Positions 44,187 to 52,813 of a stretch of 64,000 nucleotides of DNA are shown here, one piece after another; the stretch's first letter is position 1; every line of letters starts with the position of its first letter. The DNA comes from Caballeronia sp031450805 (GTDB lineage Bacteria; Pseudomonadota; Gammaproteobacteria; Burkholderiales; Burkholderiaceae). A program made the translations under genes and the position numbers. The stretch covers positions 248,001-312,000 of the forward strand of contig NZ_JARTVY010000004.1 in the NCBI RefSeq assembly GCF_031450805.1, read 5' to 3'. The notes under the pieces were generated by a model that was given only the letters and a program-made list of their open reading frames with translations, was not told where the DNA came from and did not search any database.

Positions 44187-46433
44187 TCAGAAGGAGCAGC
44201 GGCTGCGCGCCGCGATCCTGTAACCGTTTCGCCCCTTGCGCTTGACTTCGTACATCGCCTTGTCGGCGGCGGCGAGGAGGGCATCGGGCGTCGTCGCGGC
44301 GCGTCCGTCCCATACCACTGCGCCAACGCTCGTGGCGATCGTCACGACATGGTCCGCCACATGGAACGGCGTGCGCAATGCCTCGCAGATCGATTCGGCG
44401 ATGCGCGCGGCGCTCGTGTCCTCCGCGACGCCGTGACTCAGGATGACGAACTCGTCGCCGGCAAGACGGGCGACAAAATCCGTACTCCGTATGGTTTGCT
44501 GAAGGCGCTTGCCGACCTGCTGCAGCAACGCGTCGCCCGCTTCGTGTCCGTGCGCGTCGTTCACGGCCTTGAAGCCGTCCAGATCGAGAAAGAACACGGC
44601 GAGGGGCCGCCGCGCAGACGCATCGGCGGCGATTGCTCGATTAAGTTGCGCCGACAGCGCGCGACGATTCGGCAGGCCGGTCAGCGCATCGCGCATCGCC
44701 TGCACGACGAGCCGTTGCTCTGCTTTTTTTCGATCGGTCACGTCCTGCGCCATCATGTAGAAGCCGATCACTTCGCGGCCTCGCAGGTCCGGCACCAGCG
44801 AAAAGCTCCACGTGCGATGATTGACCTCGTTCTCCGCGATGTCGTCGCACTGTACGCGCTCGCCCGCGAGCGCACGCCGAAACGACGGCAACAGCGCGCG
44901 ATACAGCGCCGCAGGCATGACCGCGGCCACCGCTTGCCCGCGCATCGATGCCGTGCTCATGCCGATGAGCCTTCGATATCCGTCGTTGTTGAACTGATAA
45001 CGCAGGTCCCTGTCGACATAAGCGATCAAGACGGGCAGGCTATCCGTGATCTTCTGCACCGCTTCGCGGCTTTCGACCACTTCCGCTTCGACGCGCTTGC
45101 GCTCGCTCACGTCGGTGATGAAAGCGAAGAGCGTATGCCCGCCGCCCGTTGCCGCGGTCGATATGCGCAGTTCGGCGGGAAAGGTTTCACCGGAACGCCG
45201 CAGCGCGGAGACTTCGGTTGCCTTGGAGAGAATCGATCCGACTTTCGTGCGCAAGAAGCGGCGCATCCCGGCGACGTGCGCATCGCGCCATTCCGGTGGA
45301 ATGATGGTTTCGGTCATCGGCCGGCCGAGCGCTTCATGCCGCGTCCAGCCGAACATGCGTACCGCTGCGTCGTTCCATTCAGTGATGTTGCCGTCGTCGT
45401 CGATACAAACATAGGCATCCTGCGCATTGTCGATGACGGCTTGCAGATGCGTGTTCTGCGCGCGCAATTCAGCGGTGCGTCGTGCGACTTGTTCTTCGAG
45501 CGCGAAGCGATGTTCGATCTGCAACCGCTCGTTCTCCTTGCGCACGCCGATATCCTCGACGACTGCGATGAAGTGCAACGGGTCGCCGCATCCGTCGCGC
45601 ACCAGCGACACATGTAGCTGAATCCACAGCCGGATGCCGTCCTTGCGCAAGTAGCGCTTTTCCAGCGTGTAGGTTGCAATGCGGCCCGCAAGCAGGTCGG
45701 CAACGTTGAGCAACTCGTGTTCGAGGTCTTCTTCTGCGGTGATCTGCTGGAAGGTTCGTGCGAGCAGTTCGTCGGCGCTATAGCCGACCATTTCGCACAG
45801 GCGCGGATTCACGTCGATGAAGCCGCCATCGAGATCGACGATAGCGGCTCCTGTCGGCGTCTGCTGGAAGATCGTGCGAAAGCGCGCTTCGGATCGATGG
45901 ATGGCTTCGGCATCGGCTTCATGCAACGCGCGCGCCGAGACGGCCGTTTCGCGCGAGAGCAGTTCACGCTCGACGGTGCGTGCGAGATCGCGCATCGCGG
46001 CGCGTTCATCGTGCGACAGGCTGCGTTCGACGGTATCGATTGCGCACAGCGTGCCCAGCACGTAGCCGTCCGCGGAACGCAGCGGCACGCCTGCATAGAA
46101 ACGCACGGACATCGGCCCTGTCACCGCCGGATTGTCGCGAAAACGCGGATCGCGGCGCGCGTCTTCGACGACCAGCATGTCTTCGGCCGTCAGCGCATGT
46201 GCGCAGAAGGCGACTTCCCGCGATGTCTCGCACGCCGTCACACCGACGCGCGATTTGAACCACTGACGCTCCGAGTCGATGAACGTGATCAGCGCCATCG
46301 GCACATGAAGCATGTGCGCCAGCACTCGCGTGAGACGGTCGAACACCTCTTCGGCGGGCGTATCGAGAATCGCGAGGCTGCGCAGCACGCGCAGTCGATC
46401 GTTCTCGTTGAATGGCAGCGGGGCAACTTGCAT
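44187..46433 (-). CDS. GAF-PAS-PAS-PAS diguanylate cyclase
   Basis: 748 residues. An N-terminal GAF domain (about 20-165) starts with LRVLRSLAILDTPAEEVFDRLTR, then three PAS/PAC units (about 180-305, 330-450, 455-575), and a GGDEF domain. The active-site signature is AGDEF (658-662), a working variant of GGDEF, and the product-inhibition I-site RSTD lies five residues before RLAGDEF. It should make c-di-GMP from GTP and be feedback-inhibited. No membrane span, so cytosolic. It lies divergent from the TonB-receptor operon. Confidence 0.92.
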   Translation of the reverse strand: MQVAPLPFNENDRLRVLRSLAILDTPAEEVFDRLTRVLAHMLHVPMALITFIDSERQWFKSRVGVTACETSREVAFCAHALTAEDMLVVEDARRDPRFRDNPAVTGPMSVRFYAGVPLRSADGYVLGTLCAIDTVERSLSHDERAAMRDLARTVERELLSRETAVSARALHEADAEAIHRSEARFRTIFQQTPTGAAIVDLDGGFIDVNPRLCEMVGYSADELLARTFQQITAEEDLEHELLNVADLLAGRIATYTLEKRYLRKDGIRLWIQLHVSLVRDGCGDPLHFIAVVEDIGVRKENERLQIEHRFALEEQVARRTAELRAQNTHLQAVIDNAQDAYVCIDDDGNITEWNDAAVRMFGWTRHEALGRPMTETIIPPEWRDAHVAGMRRFLRTKVGSILSKATEVSALRRSGETFPAELRISTAATGGGHTLFAFITDVSERKRVEAEVVESREAVQKITDSLPVLIAYVDRDLRYQFNNDGYRRLIGMSTASMRGQAVAAVMPAALYRALLPSFRRALAGERVQCDDIAENEVNHRTWSFSLVPDLRGREVIGFYMMAQDVTDRKKAEQRLVVQAMRDALTGLPNRRALSAQLNRAIAADASARRPLAVFFLDLDGFKAVNDAHGHEAGDALLQQVGKRLQQTIRSTDFVARLAGDEFVILSHGVAEDTSAARIAESICEALRTPFHVADHVVTIATSVGAVVWDGRAATTPDALLAAADKAMYEVKRKGRNGYRIAARSRCSF

Positions 46434-46643
46434 GGATGGTCTGAAAAGGGGTTCGTCCGTGGCAGACGATGCATGGTTTACGGCAAGTCCTGACGCGGCT
46501 GAAGGCAGATCGTCAGCGTCACGTCTTCAGAAAAATTTGCCGATGGAACTCGCGCAGCAACGGGGAGCACACGCAACCGGCTCAAGCCTTCGGACATTTA
46601 TGCCGATAACGAGGCACAGACGCTCATATATCCAGACGTACAG

Positions 46644-48689
46644 ATGTCGCTCCGAGGTGCCTCTCTCATCCGTTCGTGCTTCGCCGTTTCGTGGCTGCCC
46701 TGGCTTGCAGGGCTCGTCATGGCGGCGACGTTCGGCATTGCGGCGGCGCCCGTCGAAGCCGCGGTCGCGTCATCGCTCGCGGGCGATGATCTCGCGTCCT
46801 TGCCGCTCGAATCGCTGATGAACATGACTGTCAGCGGAGCGACGCGCATCTCGCAGCCTGCATCGAGCGCGCCGGCCGCCGTCACGATCCTCACCTCCGA
46901 CGATATTCGCGATCATGGCTGGCGCACGCTTGCCGATGCGCTCGCAACGCTGCCCGGCCTGTATGTCACATCCGATCGCATGTATGCGTATCTCGGCGCG
47001 CGCGGCTTTCAGCGTCCGGGCGACTACAACAGCCGCTTTCTTCTGCTGGTCGACGGCATGCGCCTGAACGATGCGGTCTACGATCAGGCGGCTGTCGGAT
47101 CGGACTTTCCGGTGGACATGGATCTCGTCGATCGCATCGAGTACATACCGGGTCCGGGCTCGGCCGTGTATGGATCGAACGCGCTGTTCGGCATTGTCAA
47201 CGTGATCACGAAGAAGGGCACGGACATAGGCGGTGCGCAGATTGCAGGCGCGGCCGGCAGCTTCGGCGAGAAGGAGGCGCGCGTGACTTATGGCTGGCAC
47301 GGGGCAGGCAATGCCGATCTCCTGTTGTCCGCAACGGCGTATGAACGTCACGGACAGGACTTGTACTACCCCGAATTCGATACGCCCGATCAGAACAACG
47401 GCGTCGCCCGCAATCTCGATGGCGAGCGCAATCAGAAGCTCTTCGCGAAGTTCGGCATCGGCGACTTCCGCATCAGCGCGGGATACGGCAATCGCACGAA
47501 GAACGTGCCGGGCGCGCCTTACGACGCCATCTTCAACGCACCGTTCAGCGTGACGGATACGCATGCCTTCTTCGATGCCACGTACCGGCAGACGCTGCGC
47601 GAGGGCATCGCGATCGACTACGAAGCGTATGGCGGTCACTACGACTACACGAGCCGGCAGATCAATCCGCCGGCGCCCGGCATTGCAAACGTCGATGGCG
47701 ATCACGCGTTGTGGTACGGCGGCGATGTGCACGCGACCGTGCGTACCGTGCCGCGCAATCGCATTGTGTTCGGTGTCGACTACACGTTGAACGCGGCGCG
47801 CGATCAGTGGAATTACAACGTCGCGCCGTACGAGCGATTGCTCGACGATCATCGCGTGAGTCATCGCATCGGCGTCTATATCGACGATGAAATCAGGCTG
47901 GCCGAACCGCTCACGCTCGATATCGGCGGCCGCTACGATACCGAGAGCAAGGTCGGCGGCAACTTCAGTCCCCGCATCGCGCTGATCTGGCAGCCAACCT
48001 CGAGCGATACCTTCAAGCTCATCTATGGCGCGGCTTACCGTGCGCCGAACGCATACGAGATGTACTACGCGTTTCCCGGCGAAGGCGGGCAGCTCGCGAA
48101 TGCGATGCTGAAATCGGAGCATATCGGCACGCAGCAACTCGTCTATGAACGCGCGCTGGGTGGCATGGGGCGCGCGACCATCACGCTGTATCGCTACCGG
48201 CTGCGCGATGTCATCACGGAGTCCATCGATCCCGATACCGGTCTCTACGTCTTTCGCAACGTCGAACGTGCGCAGGCGCGCGGCGCGGAACTCGCATGGC
48301 AGCAGCAGTTCGCGTCGAGTCTGCGCGTGCGCGCGAGTTATTCGTATCAGCTCTCGCGCGATTCGATCCTGGGCGGCGCATTGCAGAACTCGCCGCGTCA
48401 CATGGGCAAGCTCAACGTGAGCGCACCGTTCTTCGCTGCCCGCGCACGCGCTGGCGCGGAGTTTCAGTGCATGTCGTCGCGCCTTGCGCAGACGAGTTCG
48501 GCAAGCGGCTATTGCATCGCGAATCTGACCGTGCATAGTCCGAAGCTCGTGCCGCGCGCAGACGCGTCGGTGTCGCTCTATAACGTGTTCGACCGTCGCT
48601 ATGCCGATCCCGCCGGCCCCGGCTTTCAGCAGAATGTGATCGTGCAGCAGAGCCGCACCCTGCTCGCCAAACTGGTCTACGGGTTCTGA
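46644..48689 (+). CDS. TonB-dependent receptor-like outer-membrane protein of a c-di-GMP signalling operon
   Basis: 681 residues. After a signal sequence (to about residue 40) comes LASLPLESLMNMTVSGATRISQPASSAPAAVTILT, a TonB-box/plug start typical of receptors sitting beside YfiR genes. The plug carries GARGFQRPGDYNSRFLLLVDGMRLND and GPGSAVYGSNALFGIVNVITKKG; the barrel ends in LVYGF. Short-plug receptors like this are small for siderophore uptake and are thought to serve as signal sensors. Its stop overlaps the yfiR start by one base (TGATG). Confidence 0.9.
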   Translation: MSLRGASLIRSCFAVSWLPWLAGLVMAATFGIAAAPVEAAVASSLAGDDLASLPLESLMNMTVSGATRISQPASSAPAAVTILTSDDIRDHGWRTLADALATLPGLYVTSDRMYAYLGARGFQRPGDYNSRFLLLVDGMRLNDAVYDQAAVGSDFPVDMDLVDRIEYIPGPGSAVYGSNALFGIVNVITKKGTDIGGAQIAGAAGSFGEKEARVTYGWHGAGNADLLLSATAYERHGQDLYYPEFDTPDQNNGVARNLDGERNQKLFAKFGIGDFRISAGYGNRTKNVPGAPYDAIFNAPFSVTDTHAFFDATYRQTLREGIAIDYEAYGGHYDYTSRQINPPAPGIANVDGDHALWYGGDVHATVRTVPRNRIVFGVDYTLNAARDQWNYNVAPYERLLDDHRVSHRIGVYIDDEIRLAEPLTLDIGGRYDTESKVGGNFSPRIALIWQPTSSDTFKLIYGAAYRAPNAYEMYYAFPGEGGQLANAMLKSEHIGTQQLVYERALGGMGRATITLYRYRLRDVITESIDPDTGLYVFRNVERAQARGAELAWQQQFASSLRVRASYSYQLSRDSILGGALQNSPRHMGKLNVSAPFFAARARAGAEFQCMSSRLAQTSSASGYCIANLTVHSPKLVPRADASVSLYNVFDRRYADPAGPGFQQNVIVQQSRTLLAKLVYGF

Positions 48690-49213
48690 TGATGTCGTTG
48701 CGTCGCTACCTCGCGCTATGTGTCTTCACGGCAGGTTCGGCCGGGGCCTGGTGCGTTCATGCGCAAACGGATCTTCGCAAGCTCGAAAGCGCGTACATCT
48801 TCAACTTCACGCAATTCACGCAATGGCCCGCCGATCGCACGCATCACGCTGAACTGCGCGTCTGCGCCAGTGCGCGCAGTCCGCTGCGAGAAGCGCTCGC
48901 GGCATTGAATGGCCGTGCGGTCGGCGCGCGCGTGTGGCGCTTCACGAGTCTCGCCGACAAGACGCTCGCCGATTGCGATGTGCTCGCAATCGCGAGCAAC
49001 GATGAAACGAGCGGCGCAATGCGCGATGCCTTCGCATCCGACGATGCCCTGCTCATCGTCGCGGGCGTCGGCGCGATCACGCCCGGCGATGCGGTCATCG
49101 CACTCGTCGCGGAAGACGATCATCTGCGCTTCGAGATCAACAACGGCGAAGCGGTGCGCCGCAAGCTCGTGCTCAGTTCCAAATTGCTGCGGCTCGCAAG
49201 GAGGCTCAAGTGA
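48689..49213 (+). CDS. YfiR-family (DUF4154) periplasmic repressor
   Basis: 174 residues. Signal peptide to about AWCVHA; the mature part KLESAYIFNFTQFTQWPA and the C-terminal phrase FEINNGEAVRRKLVLSSKLLRLARR are typical of DUF4154/YfiR. In Pseudomonas, YfiR binds the periplasmic domain of YfiN and holds its cyclase off. Here it is coupled on both sides: TGATG with the receptor and GTGA with the GGDEF-EAL gene. Confidence 0.92.
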   Translation: MMSLRRYLALCVFTAGSAGAWCVHAQTDLRKLESAYIFNFTQFTQWPADRTHHAELRVCASARSPLREALAALNGRAVGARVWRFTSLADKTLADCDVLAIASNDETSGAMRDAFASDDALLIVAGVGAITPGDAVIALVAEDDHLRFEINNGEAVRRKLVLSSKLLRLARRLK

Positions 49214-51126
49214 AATCCACCGGCACGCGTAAGGGCAGCGCGGGACGCCTCACGGTGCGCGCGAATCTGGTGAGCGTCGGTATCGCGCTCGTGGCCGCGA
49301 GCATCGTGCTGTTGCTGTATCAGGCGGTGGCCTTTCGCAGCGCGCTCTACGACGACGCGACGCTGCAGGCCTCGGTGATATCGGAAAACATCAGTGCGTC
49401 GCTGATGTTCGAAGACGAACGCTCGATGAAAGACGTGCTGCGCTCGCTCGGCCGCGTGGCGTATGTCGAGAGCCTCAGCGTTTATCGCAGGGACGGGCGG
49501 CTTTTCACACGCTATGCGCGCGAAGGCATCGCGCCGGCGGAAGCGGAAGAGGGCACGCTGCAATCGGCCGAACAGCGCACGACGCTTTCGCTGGGCGATG
49601 TATTCGTGCGTGCGCCGATCGAGCATAACGGGCACCGGCTTGGCTATGTGGTGCTGGTCGCGACGAGCGATCTCGTGCGTCGGCAGCTCGTGCAATACGC
49701 ATGTTTTCTCGGTGTTGCATGTCTCGGCGCGTTATGGATCTCCACGCTCGTGATGAATCGCATGCGGCGGCGCGTAGGCGAAGCCGAACGCGAACTCGAA
49801 TATCTCGCGCGCACCGATCCGCTCACGAATCTGCCCAACCGCCGCACGTTCTATGAGTCGCTTGATGAACGGCTCGCGGGCGCGAAGGAGCCGAACCGTT
49901 ATCTGGGCCTCGTGCTGATCGACCTGGACGACTTCAAGACCGTGAACGATACGCTCGGCCACGGCGCGGGCGATCAACTGTTGCAGCACGTCGCCCATGT
50001 GCTCGAAAGCAGCGTCGGCGGACGCGCAATGGTCAGCCGCATGGGCGGCGACGAGTTCGCGGTCACGCTGACGAGTTCGTGGAAGCGGGCGGCGGTTGCG
50101 GACCTTGCGGTCGAGATCGGCGCGGCGCTGTGCCGTCCGGCCACGCTGTGCGGGCGCGAGATCAACGTGACCGCGAGCATCGGTTACGCGAGCTTTCCCG
50201 AAGCAGGCGACGATAGCGGCAGTCTCATGACGAGCGCGGACATCGCCCTATACGAAGCGAAAAGCCGCGGCAAGAACACGGTCGTCGGATTCTCCGCCGA
50301 GATGATGGACGCCGCGCATCGCCGCGCCTATCTCGAAGCGGAATTGCGCAAGGCCGTGGAAAGCGATGCGCTCGATCTCGTCTTCCAGCCGCAGTTCGAA
50401 TGCCGCAGCGGCACGCTCGTCGCCGCCGAAGTGCTGGCGCGCTGGACACATGGGGAAGAAGGGATCGTGTCGCCCGGAGAGTTCATTCCGATCGCCGAGA
50501 ACAGCGATCTGATCGTCTTGCTCGGGCGCTCCATCCTGCAACGCGCATGCGTCGCGGCGGCGACATGGAATGCATCGTCGCCGGGCGCGGCCGTGCGCGT
50601 CGCGGTGAACGTATCGGCGCGACAGTTAAGGCATCCGAACTTTGTCGAGGATGTGATGGCGGCGCTGAACGCCAGCGCGCTTCCGCCCGCGCTGCTCGAA
50701 CTGGAGCTGACCGAAAGCCATCTGATCGCCAACCGCGAGACCGGTATCGAGGTGATGAATCGTCTGCGCGATGCAGGCGTGCTCTTGTCCATCGACGACT
50801 TCGGAACCGGCTATTCGTCGCTTTCGTATCTGCATGCGTTTCCCGTGAATGCGCTCAAAATCGACCGCTCGTTCATCGAACGCATTCCGGAGGACGGGCA
50901 GGCTATCGTGACCGCGATCCTTTCGATGGCGCATAGCTTCGGATTGCACGCGGTGGCCGAGGGCGTCGAAGAGCCGAAGCAGCTTGCCTGGCTCGTCGAT
51001 GCTGGCTGCGACGTGGTGCAAGGCTTTCTGACCGGACGACCCATGTCGTTCGATCAGTTCCGCGCCCTTGTCAGGCAGGAAGCGATCGCGGCGAGGGAGC
51101 ATGGCCGGCGCGTCGAGTTCGCGTAG
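49210..51126 (+). CDS. Membrane GGDEF-EAL protein with CHASE8-like periplasmic domain (YfiN-like)
   Basis: 638 residues from the GTG at 49210. Two membrane spans (about 22-42 and 163-183) enclose a periplasmic domain of the CHASE8 type (ASVISENISASLMFEDERSMKDVLRSL), the part YfiR binds. The GGDEF motif (279-283) is intact, but no RxxD I-site precedes it. An EAL domain follows: EVLAR (407-411) replaces EALLR, and the other catalytic residues are present (NVSARQL, ELTES, DDFGTGYSSL, KIDRSF, AEGVEE, QGF). It could therefore make and break c-di-GMP; classic YfiN lacks the EAL part. Confidence 0.92.
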   Translation: MKSTGTRKGSAGRLTVRANLVSVGIALVAASIVLLLYQAVAFRSALYDDATLQASVISENISASLMFEDERSMKDVLRSLGRVAYVESLSVYRRDGRLFTRYAREGIAPAEAEEGTLQSAEQRTTLSLGDVFVRAPIEHNGHRLGYVVLVATSDLVRRQLVQYACFLGVACLGALWISTLVMNRMRRRVGEAERELEYLARTDPLTNLPNRRTFYESLDERLAGAKEPNRYLGLVLIDLDDFKTVNDTLGHGAGDQLLQHVAHVLESSVGGRAMVSRMGGDEFAVTLTSSWKRAAVADLAVEIGAALCRPATLCGREINVTASIGYASFPEAGDDSGSLMTSADIALYEAKSRGKNTVVGFSAEMMDAAHRRAYLEAELRKAVESDALDLVFQPQFECRSGTLVAAEVLARWTHGEEGIVSPGEFIPIAENSDLIVLLGRSILQRACVAAATWNASSPGAAVRVAVNVSARQLRHPNFVEDVMAALNASALPPALLELELTESHLIANRETGIEVMNRLRDAGVLLSIDDFGTGYSSLSYLHAFPVNALKIDRSFIERIPEDGQAIVTAILSMAHSFGLHAVAEGVEEPKQLAWLVDAGCDVVQGFLTGRPMSFDQFRALVRQEAIAAREHGRRVEFA

Positions 51127-51256
51127 TGGAAGCGGGCGATGCGGTCTCGGCCAGGCGCGTGCCGGGTACGCGAGTTGCTCAGATGAATACCGCTGAGGAC
51201 GCGGATGGAAGCTGTCAGCATCCGCCGCAGCGAACCAACTTGCGAGAGGAATCAAC

Positions 51257-51538
51257 ATGAAACTACGTCATCTTTTCACGATTGCCGCCGCTGGTGCTTT
51301 CATCTCGAGCGGGGCTGCCATCGCACAAGAGCAGGGCGCGCCGACGGCCGGCGCATCACACACGAGCGATGCAAGCACGGCCACCTACGGCCCGTCCACC
51401 TATCGAGGCGCGGACTACGGCGGCTCGACGTATGGCGCAACGAATGCCGGCGCGCGCAATTACGGCGAATGGGTGCGGGGACAAAACCCGGCGAATTGCC
51501 CGGCGGGACTGGCCTGTAACGTCTACAAGGGCTCCTGA
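51257..51538 (+). CDS. Small secreted protein of unknown function
   Basis: 93 residues with AGAGGAATC ahead of the ATG. A signal peptide (FTIAAAGAFISSGAAIAQ) is followed by a Gly/Tyr/Ser/Thr-rich stretch (YRGADYGGSTYGATNAG) and an end with two Cys (NCPAGLACNVYKGS). The repeats look like short surface or matrix proteins, but no family was recognised. It follows the GGDEF-EAL gene by 130 bases. Confidence 0.65.
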   Translation: MKLRHLFTIAAAGAFISSGAAIAQEQGAPTAGASHTSDASTATYGPSTYRGADYGGSTYGATNAGARNYGEWVRGQNPANCPAGLACNVYKGS

Positions 51539-51697
51539 TCTTATTGCGCGGCCATCGTTCGGCGCTGCATGCTTCGCCGTCGATGGCCATGAACACGTTC
51601 AATCACCGGATCGCCGTTCTGCGGACCCGGAGGACCCACAAGCCGGTACGCATCATGCGCCGGCAAACCGTCGACGGACGGTAAGAGCCGGCCGGCC

Positions 51698-52290
51698 TTG
51701 CGGCTCACTGTCGGGGATGTGACCGTCGCCTTCACACGGCGATTCGCGCTTGCATTCCCATCGTCGCCCGCCATTCCATCGCAACAGCGCCGCCGCGTAT
51801 TCGCCGGCTGCTTTCTCGCGATCATGCTTGCCGCGCTCGATCAGAGCATCGTGTCGACGGCGCTCTCCTCATCGCCGGCGAACTCGGCGGCCTGAATCAC
51901 CCGACGTGGTTCGTCGCAGCATCCTTGCCGACCTCGGCTCGACCGTGAGCGGGCCGCCCTATGGCTAGCTCTTGGACATGTACGGCGTCGCGGCGAGCAT
52001 CGGCATCTTTCTGGCGGCTTACGCGCCGTTCGGCGCGGCGCAGTCGGCCTATGACGATGTCTCAAACGCTTTTCGGCAGCATCGTGCCGCTGCGCGAGCG
52101 CGGACGTAATGTGATCGCTTCTCTGCCGCGTTGGAAATGAGCCGTGTCGCGGGTCCGCTGTTCGGCGTATTCATCGAGAGTCACGCTTCATGGCGGTGGT
52201 GCGGATCGCGGCGGTGTATCGGGCTGCGATCGGCGCGAGTCTGCCGCGCACGGCGTGCTGATGTTCGTGGGCCTCCTCGTGGTGGCGAGC
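51698..52290 (+). pseudogene. Remnant of a DHA2-type MFS drug exporter
   Basis: Pieces of an EmrB/QacA-type transporter in several frames. The first reads FAGCFLAIMLAALDQSIVSTAL, the first membrane span of DHA2 exporters; then IAGELGGLNHPTWFVAAS and VSGPPYG (a worn copy of the usual ELGG...STVSTPLYG), LLDMYG after a stop codon, and, later, AGPLFGVFIESHASWRW, which matches GPLLGG...HASWRWIF. Several frameshifts, stops and losses separate these. A full gene would be near 1.5 kb; much is missing. Confidence 0.75.
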
Positions 52291-52813
52291 CTCAACCCGC
52301 ACGCATCGTTACAACAAGGCGGCGCGTGACAAGTATCAGCAACATGCGACGGATCGCTGCCAGCCCGTTCCAGCCGCGACTACAACCCGCGCCGCGCAGA
52401 TCGTGCGATGTCGGCGAAGAACGACGCGCCCGTCCATAGCGGCGCGGCTATCGCGGATGCCCGAGCCACCGCGAGTGAAAGGGCCGCACGCCTTTCCCGG
52501 CGTCGATGGATCGTATGTCGCCTCGTAAGCACCGCGACTTTCACGGCTCTCGCGCGCGGTCAGCCGGTCGAGCGTTGCTGCGCCAGCGCCTGCGGATGGT
52601 GCCGTCGCGCCGGCTGCATCGGCAGAACAGGATGGTCCGCGCCGGGCCCGTCCCTCTCTTAACGAGGGGGGAAACGAACGGCCAAAGCTGATTAACCTCT
52701 TAAACGTTCAGGCGGGCAGTGTCGCGCAGGCGAGGCGCGTGTCGCGCTCGCCCGGGCCCGTTCGCGCCCGTCCGCCGCGCCGACGACAACATCGAGACAT
52801 ACAAGGAACCCGC
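52291..52813. other. Degraded non-coding stretch
   Basis: 523 bases without a credible intact gene. Short open stretches on the plus strand are Ala/Pro/Arg-rich and broken by stops. It is probably further decay next to the MFS remnant. The end holds AAGGA at 52804, the ribosome site of the next gene. Confidence 0.5.

Noticed and set aside
46770..48536. 588-residue minus-strand open frame opposite the TonB-type receptor
   Set aside because: An antisense shadow typical of high-GC DNA; composition is Arg/Ala/His-biased and no motif was found.
52408..52691. Short plus-strand frames between the MFS remnant and the hydratase gene
   Set aside because: Arg/Ala-rich pieces with stops and no recognisable family; treated as decayed sequence.
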